Shown piece by piece: positions 1-8,804 of a stretch of DNA of 58,626 nt. A program made the translations under genes and the position numbers. This DNA is from Pseudomonadota bacterium (GTDB taxonomy: Bacteria; Pseudomonadota; Gammaproteobacteria; Enterobacterales; Enterobacteriaceae), in NCBI GenBank assembly GCA_018261615.1, contig JAGTSE010000041.1, positions 1-58,626 on the forward strand. The letters run 5' to 3'. Positions within the stretch are counted from its first letter, which is position 1. Every line of letters begins with the position of its first letter. The notes below the pieces were generated by a model, which made no database searches, had not been told where the DNA came from, and saw only the letters and a program-made list of their open reading frames with translations.

Positions 1-35
1 GCCGGGACGACGACCACGGCACTACCCAAGAGCAG

Positions 36-69
36 TAAAAAAGAAGCCGCAACGCTATGCGTTACGGCT
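36..69 (-). terminator. Rho-independent terminator after pfkA
   Basis: On the minus strand a 9-bp stem (GCCGTAACG paired with CGTTGCGGC, 5-base loop) is followed by a T-rich run. It lies about 55 bases past the pfkA stop codon and would end the pfkA transcript. Nothing else is recognisable in bases 1-124. Confidence 0.8.
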
Positions 70-124
70 ACCTTCAAAAGCTTAACTGACAAGCATTACC
101 TCACAGTGAGGACGTTTCGCACGG

Positions 125-1087
125 TTAATAAAGTTTCTTCGCGCAGTCCAGCCAGTCGCCTTTGAACGGACGCTTCATATTCTCAATAGCGTCGATAATG
201 TCGTGGTGAACCATTTTTTCGTTCTGGATACCGACGCAGCGACCGCCAAAGCCCTGCAGCAGCAATTCAATGGCGTAAGCACCCATACGGGATGCCAGGA
301 TACGGTCGTAAGGCACCGGAGAGCCGCCACGCTGAATGTGGCCGAGAACGGTCGCGCGCGTTTCACGCTGTGTTTCGCTTTCGATGTATTTCGCCAGCTC
401 GTCAATGTCGCAGATATGCTCAGTGATTGCCACAATCGCATGTTTTTTACCTTTGGCGATACCGGCTTTGATTTCTGAAACCAGATCTTCGCGGTTGAAT
501 TCTACTTCCGGCAGCACAATAAACTCACAGCCGCCGGCAATTGCCGCAGCCAGAGTCAGGTCGCCGCAGTAACGGCCCATCACTTCAACGATGGAGATGC
601 GCTGGTGGGAAGAAGAGGTATCACGCAGGCGGTCAATTGCTTCAACGACGGTTTGCAGCGCGGTGAAATAACCGATGGTGTAGTCCGTTCCCGCAACGTC
701 GTTATCGATGGTGCCCGGTAAACCAATGCACGGGAAACCCATTTCAGTCAGGCGTTTGGCACCCATGTAAGAACCGTCGCCGCCGATAACAACCAGAGCG
801 TCAATGCCGCGTTTTTTCATGTTCTCAATAGCCACGGCACGGACATGCTCTTCACGGAACTCAGGGAAGCGAGCAGAACCGAGGAATGTACCGCCACGGT
901 TGATCATATCCGACACGCTGTAGCGGTCGAGTTGGATCATGCGGTCTTCGTACAGGCCAAGGTAACCATCATAGATACCTGCAACTTCCAGACCTTCTGT
1001 TAATGCGGCACGGACGACCCCACGGATCGCGGCATTCATGCCTGGCGCATCACCGCCACTTGTCAACACACCGATTTTTTTAATCAT
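125..1087 (-). CDS. pfkA: 6-phosphofructokinase I
   Basis: ATP-dependent phosphofructokinase of glycolysis: it converts fructose 6-phosphate to fructose 1,6-bisphosphate in the cytoplasm as a homotetramer. The product has 320 residues, the family's exact length in E. coli. The N-terminal ATP-binding segment SGGDAPGMN (from about residue 9) and the substrate/catalytic segment GTIDND with its aspartate near residue 127 are both present. The frame is open further upstream, but the start at MIKKIGVLTSGG matches the family and an upstream start would add an unrelated 23-residue tail. It lies downstream of fieF on the same strand and has its own 199-bp leader, so it is probably transcribed separately. 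Confidence 0.98.
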   Translation of the reverse strand: MIKKIGVLTSGGDAPGMNAAIRGVVRAALTEGLEVAGIYDGYLGLYEDRMIQLDRYSVSDMINRGGTFLGSARFPEFREEHVRAVAIENMKKRGIDALVVIGGDGSYMGAKRLTEMGFPCIGLPGTIDNDVAGTDYTIGYFTALQTVVEAIDRLRDTSSSHQRISIVEVMGRYCGDLTLAAAIAGGCEFIVLPEVEFNREDLVSEIKAGIAKGKKHAIVAITEHICDIDELAKYIESETQRETRATVLGHIQRGGSPVPYDRILASRMGAYAIELLLQGFGGRCVGIQNEKMVHHDIIDAIENMKRPFKGDWLDCAKKLY

Positions 1088-1286
1088 GACTACCTCTGAA
1101 CTAGGAATGCAAAATAAATTCTGTGGCCCGAAGCGACTCCCCACGGGAGCGAACAACTATGCTGCAAATAGTATATCAATCACTGCTTGCTGAATTGATT
1201 CAGGTCAGCCCAAATGGCGGTAATTTATACACAAAAAACGGGTCTGGCTCACTTTTTTACATTGGAATACGAGTGCACTGCTGTGC

Positions 1287-2171
1287 TTAACGTCCCTGAG
1301 GGGCGACTGAGCAGGGATCCTGGTGAATAATCACATCTGATCCCGGAAAACGTTGCAAAATGGCCAGCTCTACCTGCTCAGCCACGATATGCGCCTGAAC
1401 TAACGGCAGATTATCATCCATTTCTAAATGTATTTGAATAAAGCGGGTCGGCCCCGACTGCCGCGTGCGAAGATCGTGCGCGCCGCTAACGCCTGGCCAG
1501 GCAATGACGATATCGATAATCTCCAGGCGCTCTTCGTCGGGTAACGCTCTGTCCAGCAACGCCTGAACCGCTTCATACCCCATACGTAACGCGCTATACA
1601 GAATATAGCTGCCGATCCCCAGTGCAAACAGCGCATCAGCCCAGTGCCAACCGTACCAGGACAGACCAAGCGCGATGAGAATTGCACCGTTCATCATAAC
1701 ATCAGACTGATAATGAAGCATATCCGCCCGCACCGCCTGGCTGTGGGTTTTACTTACCACCCAGCGCTGAAAAGTGATTAATATCACAGTACTGAATAAC
1801 GCTACTAGCGTGACGGCAATACCAATCCCGGCAGCACGAAGCGGCTCGGGGTTAGCCAGATGCTGGATACCAGTCAAAAAAAGAAACAGCGCCGAGCCGG
1901 AAATAAACATACTTTGCGCCAGCGCGGCCAACGACTCCGCTTTACCATGCCCGAAAGTGTGTTCTTCATCAGCGGGCTGCAATGAGTAACGCACCACTAA
2001 CAGGTTGGTCAACGATGCCGCGATATCCACCAGAGAATCCACCAACGCCGCCAGAATACTGACCGACCCGGTGAACCACCACGCAAAAATTTTAATTAAC
2101 AGTAGTGACGATGCCATGACAGTCGCCGCGACAGCCGCCCGGGTAATCAGCCGCCCATAGGATTGATTCAT
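1287..2171 (-). CDS. fieF: Cation-efflux pump FieF (CDF family)
   Basis: Proton-coupled exporter of Fe(II)/Zn(II) in the inner membrane, working as a homodimer. The product has 294 residues, slightly shorter than E. coli FieF (300) because the C-terminus differs. Six hydrophobic segments precede a cytoplasmic metal-binding domain. Visible metal ligands are the DSLVD pair in helix 2 (Asp45 and Asp49 by family numbering) and HYQSD in helix 5 (His153 and Asp157), plus the HTFGHGKAE loop. It sits between pfkA and cpxP as in E. coli, but the fieF-cpxP interval here has been opened by about 3 kb of AT-rich DNA. Confidence 0.96.
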   Translation of the reverse strand: MNQSYGRLITRAAVAATVMASSLLLIKIFAWWFTGSVSILAALVDSLVDIAASLTNLLVVRYSLQPADEEHTFGHGKAESLAALAQSMFISGSALFLFLTGIQHLANPEPLRAAGIGIAVTLVALFSTVILITFQRWVVSKTHSQAVRADMLHYQSDVMMNGAILIALGLSWYGWHWADALFALGIGSYILYSALRMGYEAVQALLDRALPDEERLEIIDIVIAWPGVSGAHDLRTRQSGPTRFIQIHLEMDDNLPLVQAHIVAEQVELAILQRFPGSDVIIHQDPCSVAPQGR

Positions 2172-2345
2172 AAATACTCCTGCTTTGCCCTGCGGGAATT
2201 ATAACGGATGGAATCGGTAGGAATAGTACGAGTAAGCGTAAGATTGTTTGATAGTGAAATGCATTGCAACAAAGAATCAACGACGAACAACGATCGCCTG
2301 GGGAAGGTTCTCCCTAGGCGATTTTAAAAAATCGAGCCTTTAAAA

Positions 2346-4135
2346 TCACTCTGCCACATTGTCAAACAGTGAAACTGAATACAGCCACGATGGTACTTTA
2401 CCAATTAAGTTATTATAACCATTATAAATTGACTCTTGGCAGCCATGCTGTTGCATATAATTTGCAGATAGCATACCCGAGCGGATAAAATATTTATCTA
2501 CCAATGATACCACACAGAAATAAGGTTTTTGGTTGGCACTTTTAACAAATTGCGCAATAGCTTCTTTATCACTTGACTTAATAAACACCGGTACATCACC
2601 AAACTCTAAAGGATTCACATCTTTTTTAAAGGTAAAATCCTCATCTTTTTCTCCCACGGACAAAAAAAGTTGATGAGGTAATACATTTCTATCATAGAAA
2701 TATTTATTAAGAGCCGGTTTATGATCTCCATAAACGACAACGAGAGCGTCCTTATCTATTGTTTCAACTTGATCCAAAAAATCTGTTAGACGAGAAACAG
2801 CTTCCTCTGCTCTGGATCTATAAACAGTCTCTCCAGAATCATTCATATAAGGGAAAGGACCATGAGTTGACATTGTTATTAGATTCATAAAAATAGGCTT
2901 TCCATTCTTCTCACGCAGCTCTTTTAATGCCGCCCGATACAGCAGGTAATCATCCGCCTGATCCACATAAGGCTTCTTGCCTTTGCTCAACTCAGCGGGT
3001 AACTCTCCCATCGCGAAGATATCTTCAAATTGATCGAAACCAAACTTCGGATAAACTTTAACTCTTTTCCAGAATGCTCGATCATTATTATGTGCGGCAA
3101 AGGCATAATAATTACTGCGTTTTAACACGCTAGCAAAAGACTCAGTATTATCTTTAAATACATCCTCATATTCTTGGTAAAGGATGCCGGAAAGATAGCG
3201 TGAGTTACTAGGTAATCCGGTTAACATCTCAAATTCTACGTTAGCCGTACCTCCACCATATACAGGAGAAGTTGCCCGGAATGGAGTCATTCCATGGTTC
3301 AATAAAGGCTGAAAAATATCCTTGAAATTATTATTATCATACCAACATGACTCACATAGAATAAATATTATAGTTTTATTAATCGGTTTCGTTAGGGCAT
3401 AACTCTTGCGAAAAGAATGATACTCATCCAACCCTTCCTTACTAATTCTTGGAGCCGCAATCCGCACACTAGTCTGAATCAAATGCATTGGCAAACCATG
3501 CGCTAAAACATTCCCGGACCAGTTCCATGAGAAATAATCCATTTCATATTTATAATTAAGCTTACTGACTTTTTCTTTTACCCAAAAAGGAATGAAAGAT
3601 GATACAGTTAAATATGGCGAAAAAGCCATTGGAATAGTAATAAACAAAAGTATAGCAATGACTTTCGATTGCGCTTTCTGCGTTTTTAATTTTCCATCCA
3701 AAAAAAGCAAAAATATACCAACCAATATCATTTCGAAACAAAAAATCAAGTTATCTACAGCAAGATACTTCGACGCAAGTGAAACATTTGAACCTGCAAT
3801 AACATCATTAAACGAAAGTGGCTCACCGGTAAGTGAAAATTTCTTCTGACTAATAACGTCAATAACAAAACAAATCAGCATTACAAGAAAAAGAGAAAAA
3901 AAACTCTTAACTTCATTAACCGAAGAATCAAATAAATACAAATAACTGGTGAGGACATCCAATAAACTCTAATTAATCCATCATTATTTATATCGCTCGG
4001 GCTCTTACCCAACACTCCTAATACAACTTTAAGAAAAAAAGCCAATATGGAAACGAAAAGAACCTCCAACATAAGTTCTTTCAAAATCCTACTGCTGTTT
4101 TTTTCCATATAAGCGGCTTCAATTCTCTGTGACAT
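2346..4135 (-). pseudogene. LTA-synthase-like sulfatase-fold transferase, frameshifted
   Basis: Membrane-anchored alkaline-phosphatase/sulfatase-fold enzyme of the LtaS/OpgB type, which transfers phosphoglycerol or phosphoethanolamine groups outside the membrane. Two overlapping frames exist: 3881-4135 (84 residues, N-terminal membrane segments) and 2346-3962 (538 residues, remaining membrane segments plus catalytic domain). In the second frame I see a metal-binding Glu (FILCES, about residue 204), the likely nucleophile Thr (GGGTANVEFEML, about residue 239) and the YGDHKP motif. Adding one T to the run of eight T at about 3896-3903 joins the frames into one protein of about 596 residues. The DNA is markedly AT-rich compared with its neighbours and lies beside a phage integrase remnant, so it was probably acquired. 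Exact substrate unknown. The frameshift could be real, phase-variable or a sequencing error. Confidence 0.75.
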
Positions 4136-4515
4136 ACCTTGAATTCCAAATATATTCTATGTAAACCAAATGATTACAAAAAGCATATTCTATTATATAA
4201 TACATTTTCTTTGGAAAAAACTTGCAATTGAAGATTTATTTGCAGGGGCATAACAGAAAAATTAAAACTTTGATAAAAAACCTCTCCCCACCATGGATGT
4301 AGAAGTCATGCGCGGCGACCAAAAAAAATCGTATCAATATGAAATAAAAGGATTTATTTCATATCATACCTGCTTTGCGACCGCATTCATACAAAGCACT
4401 CCCTGTAAGCGCAGGTGTTTTCACATCTATAAATATTGTTGCTCTGAAATCGTCAGACATGGTCTGCCTTGATGAACTTCGCCAAGCTTGACTATGTCGG
4501 CTACACTCGGTTCAT
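4136..4515. other. AT-rich spacer without a recognisable gene
   Basis: About 380 bases between the start of the LTA-synthase-like gene and the integrase remnant. I see no credible reading frame or RNA gene on either strand. It is probably decayed prophage DNA together with the promoter region of the transferase gene. Confidence 0.5.
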
Positions 4516-4548
4516 AATTTTTCTCCACTGGCAGAAGCTAACCCGGAA

Positions 4549-5046
4549 ATGACGTTTCTGGACAAGTCAGAAATTGAAAGGCTGTTAGGAGTATTGACCG
4601 GAGATGCTTTGCTCGTTGCTCTCCTCTGCCTTAGCACTGGCGGAAGATGGACAGAGGTAGCCACTCTAAAACCGGCACAGATAGCCAGTTGCAGGGTTAC
4701 CTTTTTGAAAACTAAAAACGGCAAAAAGCGAACCGTGCCTATCTCAGCACAGCTTGAAAAGAAAGTGAAAGAGAAAGCCAGCGGGAAGCTGTTCAAAGTT
4801 GATTATGAAAAATTTTGCGGGGTCTTACGCAAGGTGAAACCTGACATCCCCCCCAATCAGGCAACACATATTCTGCGTCACACTTTCGCAAGCCATTTCA
4901 TGATGAACGGGGGAAATATTATTGCCCTGCAACAGATTCTCGGGCATGCAAGCATTCAGCAGACAATGGCCTATGCACACCTTGCTCCTGACTACCTGCA
5001 AAATGCTGTCGCATTAAACCCTCTTAACGGAGGAGTGACGGTATAA
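4549..5046 (+). pseudogene. int: P2-type phage integrase, N-terminally truncated
   Basis: C-terminal catalytic domain of a tyrosine recombinase closely resembling phage P2 Int. Only 165 residues remain from an ATG start, against roughly 340 in the family. The catalytic residues remain: Arg in STGGRWTEV, His-x-x-Arg in HILRHTFASH, His in LGHAS, and Tyr in YAHLAPDYLQ. The in-frame sequence upstream of the ATG (NFSPLAEANPE) still resembles the family back to about 4516, then an in-frame stop appears at 4489 and homology is lost. The DNA-binding N-terminal half is missing, so integration activity is unlikely. P2-like prophages are, to my recollection, found at the cpxP-fieF interval in E. coli-type genomes, which fits a decayed prophage here. 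Confidence 0.85.
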
Positions 5047-5053
5047 ATCATCT

Positions 5054-5081
5054 CTCTGAGTGTCCACACTCAGAGGGTTTT
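5054..5081 (+). terminator. Hairpin after integrase remnant
   Basis: The inverted repeat CTCTGAGTGT/ACACTCAGAG (10 bp, 2-base centre) is followed by GGTTTT. It starts 7 bases after the integrase stop codon and is a probable terminator for that gene. Confidence 0.65.
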
Positions 5082-5152
5082 GAAACCGTTCCATGCCGTT
5101 ACAGATTTTTATAACTAACTGTTTTATTTATAAAAAATAGTAAGAAATTGAT

Positions 5153-5210
5153 AAAAAAAACCCCCACATCATGTGGGGGAAGACAGGGATGGTGTCTATG
5201 GCAAGGAAAA
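5153..5210 (-). ncRNA. cpxQ: CpxQ sRNA (3' end of cpxP mRNA)
   Basis: The segment downstream of the cpxP stop reads, on the minus strand, TTTTCCTTGCCATAGACACC, a short linker, then a CCCCCACAT/ATGTGGGGG hairpin and eight T. This is essentially identical to the known CpxQ RNA of E. coli and Salmonella, which RNase E releases from cpxP mRNA and which acts with Hfq to repress inner-membrane protein genes under envelope stress. The hairpin is also the cpxP terminator. The 5' end is placed by family similarity and could shift by a base or two. Confidence 0.9.
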
Positions 5211-5219
5211 ACAGGGTTG

Positions 5220-5714
5220 TTACCTGGTACTACTACTACTTAACTCGGTCACCGGTGAACTTTGCTGCATTTGCGCTACACTGCGTAACTGGTTCATCCG
5301 TTGTTGATGCTTCTGGTTCAAAACCGCTTGCTGCTCCGGCATGAGCAGGTTGTACATCTGGTTGCGCACTCTGGCCATTTCAACCTGACGAGCTACCTGT
5401 TCCTGCGCCATTTTTTCTGCCTGAGCGCGCACAGCGTTTTCATCAAATTTTTCTGCGATGACAAGGCGATGCATTGTCTCCATTTCGCTAACATTAACAG
5501 GAGGCTGATCGTGCCGCGCCTGTCGCATAAGATCCCGCATCTGTTGACGCTGGTGTTCCGTTAAATTAATACCGTCGAACATATGGCTCTGAACACTGCG
5601 CTGCGCGAACCCCTCTGTAGGGAGCCAGTTATCGCCTGTTTCAACATCAGCAGCACGACTAACCGTGCTTAACGCCAGCGTTGAGGCCATGACGGCAGCG
5701 GTAACAATGCGCAT
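5220..5714 (-). CDS. cpxP: Periplasmic adaptor/chaperone CpxP
   Basis: Small periplasmic protein that dampens CpxA signalling and helps remove misfolded proteins. The product has 164 residues with a signal peptide ending near SRA, followed by a helical body containing the LTEHQRQQMRDLM and LMPEQQAVLNQKHQQRM repeats (LTxxQ type) typical of the family. Two ATGs are adjacent; the second is chosen because GGAG then lies 6 bases upstream and it matches E. coli MRIVTAAVMAS. It is divergent from cpxR, with a CpxR box between them, and its 3' UTR encodes CpxQ. Strongly Cpx-induced in relatives. Confidence 0.97.
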   Translation of the reverse strand: MRIVTAAVMASTLALSTVSRAADVETGDNWLPTEGFAQRSVQSHMFDGINLTEHQRQQMRDLMRQARHDQPPVNVSEMETMHRLVIAEKFDENAVRAQAEKMAQEQVARQVEMARVRNQMYNLLMPEQQAVLNQKHQQRMNQLRSVAQMQQSSPVTELSSSSTR

Positions 5715-5795
5715 CATTTGCTCCAGTAACCTTTTCGTCTCTCGATTCAACGATAATGAGTCTACGATTCAGGCTGCAAACATGCGTCAGGGGGT

Positions 5796-5810
5796 GTAAA
5801 ACAACGTAAA
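5796..5810. promoter_or_regulatory. CpxR box in cpxP-cpxRA intergenic region
   Basis: GTAAA-ACAAC-GTAAA is a perfect match to the CpxR consensus GTAAA-N5-GTAAA. It sits between divergent cpxP and cpxR, where phosphorylated CpxR activates both transcripts in E. coli. Confidence 0.92.
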
Positions 5811-5865
5811 GTCATGGATTAGCGACTCTTGATGACGTAATTTCTGCCTCGGAGGTAGTTAAACA

Positions 5866-6564
5866 ATGAATAAAATCCTTTTAGTAGATGATGACCGAGA
5901 GCTTACTTCCTTGTTAAAGGAGCTACTCGACATGGAAGGTTTTAACGTGCTCGTCGCCCATGACGGAGAGCAGGCACTCGACCTCCTCGACGACAGCATC
6001 GACTTGCTTTTACTCGATGTCATGATGCCGAAGAAAAACGGCATCGACACACTTAAAGAGCTACGCCAGACACACCAAACACCGGTAATTATGTTAACTG
6101 CGCGCGGCAGCGAGCTCGATCGCGTCCTTGGTCTTGAACTGGGCGCGGATGACTATCTGCCGAAACCCTTTAACGATCGTGAACTGGTCGCGCGTATTCG
6201 TGCAATCCTGCGCCGTTCCCACTGGAGCGAGCAACAACAAAGCAGCGACAATGGTTCACTCACGCTGGAAGTGGATGCTCTGAGCCTCAATCCAGGCCGC
6301 CAGGAGGCCAGTTTTGATGGACATTCACTGGAACTTACAGGCACTGAATTCACGCTGCTCTATCTGCTGGCTCAGCATTTAGGTCAGGTGGTTTCGCGTG
6401 AACATCTAAGCCAGGAAGTGCTGGGTAAACGCCTGACTCCGTTCGATCGCGCCATCGACATGCACATCTCCAACCTGCGCCGCAAATTGCCGGATCGCAA
6501 AGATGGGCATCCGTGGTTTAAAACCCTGCGTGGTCGCGGTTATTTGATGGTCTCCGCTTCATGA
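5866..6564 (+). CDS. cpxR: Response regulator CpxR
   Basis: OmpR/PhoB-class response regulator of the envelope-stress two-component system. The product has 232 residues: a receiver domain (1-120) with acidic pocket DDD near residue 8, phosphoacceptor Asp51 in LLLLDVMMP and the conserved Lys in LPKPF, then a C-terminal winged helix ending in RGRGYLM. Start ATG is preceded by GGAGG at good distance. The stop overlaps the cpxA start (ATGA), so the two are translationally coupled. Confidence 0.98.
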   Translation: MNKILLVDDDRELTSLLKELLDMEGFNVLVAHDGEQALDLLDDSIDLLLLDVMMPKKNGIDTLKELRQTHQTPVIMLTARGSELDRVLGLELGADDYLPKPFNDRELVARIRAILRRSHWSEQQQSSDNGSLTLEVDALSLNPGRQEASFDGHSLELTGTEFTLLYLLAQHLGQVVSREHLSQEVLGKRLTPFDRAIDMHISNLRRKLPDRKDGHPWFKTLRGRGYLMVSAS

Positions 6565-7934
6565 TAGGAAGTTTGACCGCCCGCATCTTTGCCATTTTCT
6601 GGTTAACGCTGGCGCTGGTGCTAATGCTGGTGCTGATGGTGCCGAAGCTGGATTCCCGTCAAATGACGGAGCTTCTGGACAGCGAACAGCGCCAGGGCGT
6701 GATGATTGAACAGCATGTTGAAGCTGAGCTGGCAAATGACCCGCCGAACGACCTGATGTGGTGGCGCAGGCTGTTTCGCGCTATCGACAAATGGGCGCCG
6801 CCGGGTCAACGTCTGCTGCTGGTCACCAGCGAAGGGCGCGTCATTGGCGCCGAACGCAACGAAATGCAGATCATCCGCAACTTTATAGGCCAGGCGGATA
6901 ATTCAGACCATCCGCAGAAGAAAAAGTATGGCCGGGTTGAGATGGTAGGACCTTTCTCCGTTCGCGACGGAGAAGATAACTATCAACTCTATCTCATCCG
7001 CCCTGCCAGTAACTCACAATCTGACTTTATCAATTTGCTATTTGACCGCCCGTTACTGCTGCTGATCGTCACCATGCTTATCAGTTCGCCGCTGCTGCTG
7101 TGGCTGGCGTGGAGCCTGGCGAAACCCGCACGTAAACTGAAAAACGCGGCTGATGAAGTGGCACAGGGCAACCTGCGACAGCACCCGGAGCTGGAAGCCG
7201 GGCCGCAGGAATTCCTTGCCGCCGGGGCCAGTTTTAACCAGATGGTGACCGCGCTGGAACGCATGATGACCGCCCAGCAGCGCCTGCTATCCGACATCTC
7301 CCATGAGTTGCGCACGCCGCTGACGCGTTTACAGCTTGGTACTGCGCTGCTGCGTCGTCGCAGCGGTGAAAGTAAAGAACTGGAACGTATCGAAACGGAA
7401 GCTCAGCGGCTGGACAGCATGATCAACGATCTGCTGGTGATGTCGCGCAATCAGCAGAAAAACGCGCTGGTCAGTGAAACCGTGAAAGCCAATCAAATGT
7501 GGAATGAAGTGCTGGATAACGCAGCCTTCGAAGCCGAACAGATGGGCAAATCGTTCACGGTGAATTTCCCGCCGGGTCCGTGGCCGCTATACGGTAATCC
7601 AAGCGCGCTGGAAAGCGCGGTGGAGAATATTGTGCGTAATGCGCTGCGCTATTCGCACAGCAAAATCGAAGTAAGCTTTGCGGTGGATAAAGACGGCATC
7701 ACCATTAACGTGGACGATGACGGCCCCGGCGTCAGTCCGGAAGATCGGGAACAGATTTTCCGCCCGTTCTACCGCACCGATGAAGCGCGCGATCGCGAAT
7801 CCGGCGGCACGGGCCTCGGGCTGGCGATTGTCGAAACGGCTATTCAACAGCATCGCGGCTGGGTGAAAGCTGACGACAGCCCGCTTGGCGGGTTACGCTT
7901 AACGCTCTGGCTACCGCTGTACAAACGCTCCTGA
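6561..7934 (+). CDS. cpxA: Sensor histidine kinase CpxA
   Basis: Inner-membrane sensor that senses envelope stress, autophosphorylates and transfers phosphate to CpxR. The product has 457 residues: TM1 (about 8-28), periplasmic sensor domain, TM2 (about 165-185), HAMP, then a dimerisation domain with the phospho-His in SHELRTPLTRL (about residue 248). The ATPase domain shows an N box (NIVRNALRYS), G1 (DDGPGV) and G2 (GTGLGLAI). It overlaps cpxR by four bases and is followed directly by a bidirectional terminator shared with yiiM. Confidence 0.98.
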   Translation: MIGSLTARIFAIFWLTLALVLMLVLMVPKLDSRQMTELLDSEQRQGVMIEQHVEAELANDPPNDLMWWRRLFRAIDKWAPPGQRLLLVTSEGRVIGAERNEMQIIRNFIGQADNSDHPQKKKYGRVEMVGPFSVRDGEDNYQLYLIRPASNSQSDFINLLFDRPLLLLIVTMLISSPLLLWLAWSLAKPARKLKNAADEVAQGNLRQHPELEAGPQEFLAAGASFNQMVTALERMMTAQQRLLSDISHELRTPLTRLQLGTALLRRRSGESKELERIETEAQRLDSMINDLLVMSRNQQKNALVSETVKANQMWNEVLDNAAFEAEQMGKSFTVNFPPGPWPLYGNPSALESAVENIVRNALRYSHSKIEVSFAVDKDGITINVDDDGPGVSPEDREQIFRPFYRTDEARDRESGGTGLGLAIVETAIQQHRGWVKADDSPLGGLRLTLWLPLYKRS

Positions 7935-7935
7935 T

Positions 7936-7968
7936 AAAACGCCCTCTCATCGCAGAGGGCGTTTTTTT
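7936..7968. terminator. Bidirectional terminator, cpxA/yiiM
   Basis: AAAACGCCCTCT / AGAGGGCGTTTT forms a strong stem with A on one side and T on the other, between convergent cpxA and yiiM. It overlaps the yiiM stop codon. Confidence 0.85.
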
Positions 7969-8641
7969 ATTTTCCCCACAGTCGGTGCGATTGATCCTCA
8001 ATCTTGCCGTGAGTACGTCGCTTCTGCATGGTGCGCGTCCAGCTCGCCGACAACCCAGCAGCCGAAAGCAGACGGTGATATTGTTCATCATCAAACGGCT
8101 GAAACCACGCAATCGCCGCCGCGTCATACACGCTGACATCGCTGACTCGGGAGAGCAGTTCAAGCGGCGCTTCTGCCGATACCTTACCCGCAGCAACCAC
8201 ACGATAAAGCCAGCCGACGCGGCCGCTGGCCTGCATCTGCGCGGAAATGTCGCTAATGCCGAAATGGAAGTTAAGTTTGAAGCAGGGCGAGCGCGGCTGC
8301 GTCACCTGAATCAGCGTATCGCCCCAACGAAAAATATCGCCGATAAACACGTTCTGTTCGGTCAGCCCTTCCGTTGAGAGGTTCTCGCCAAACGCTGGTG
8401 CGCAAAACAGCGCAGCCTGCTCCGGGAACATCTGCGCCCAGTGAGCATAGTGTTCACGCGGATAGTGGCACAACGCGCGATCGGTGCCGCCGTGGTAACT
8501 TTTTTCCGCCTGCTCGTCACCCTCGATGCCCAATTCCGTGAGGATCAGCTCGCCGTCCACCTGCAATTTAGCAATCGCGCTTGGCCGACTACCGTCATAA
8601 TCCCTTATTTTTCCAGTAAAAACGTCTACCTGATATTGCAT
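7967..8641 (-). CDS. yiiM: MOSC-domain protein YiiM
   Basis: Molybdenum-cofactor sulfurase C-terminal (MOSC) domain protein; in E. coli it reduces N-hydroxylated compounds such as 6-hydroxylaminopurine. The product has 224 residues, the same as E. coli. Visible features are HGGTDRALCHYPREHY, GENLSTEGLTE, and the QPRSPCFKLNFHFG segment, whose Cys is the likely molybdenum ligand. The frame is open upstream, but the start at MQYQVDVFTGK fits the family. It is convergent with cpxA and divergent from the aldolase gene. Confidence 0.95.
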   Translation of the reverse strand: MQYQVDVFTGKIRDYDGSRPSAIAKLQVDGELILTELGIEGDEQAEKSYHGGTDRALCHYPREHYAHWAQMFPEQAALFCAPAFGENLSTEGLTEQNVFIGDIFRWGDTLIQVTQPRSPCFKLNFHFGISDISAQMQASGRVGWLYRVVAAGKVSAEAPLELLSRVSDVSVYDAAAIAWFQPFDDEQYHRLLSAAGLSASWTRTMQKRRTHGKIEDQSHRLWGK

Positions 8642-8804
8642 GTTCCCTCCGACCACTCGTCGTAATCGCACTATTACATCACATTTGTTTGCTGACCTAA
8701 CCTGCAAAAATGCGACATTCGTGCCAATCTGCATTAGCCGGGCGTGCTATCACTTAACACAGTATTTGAAACGTAATTTCATTAACCACCAAAGAGGTTA
8801 CAAT

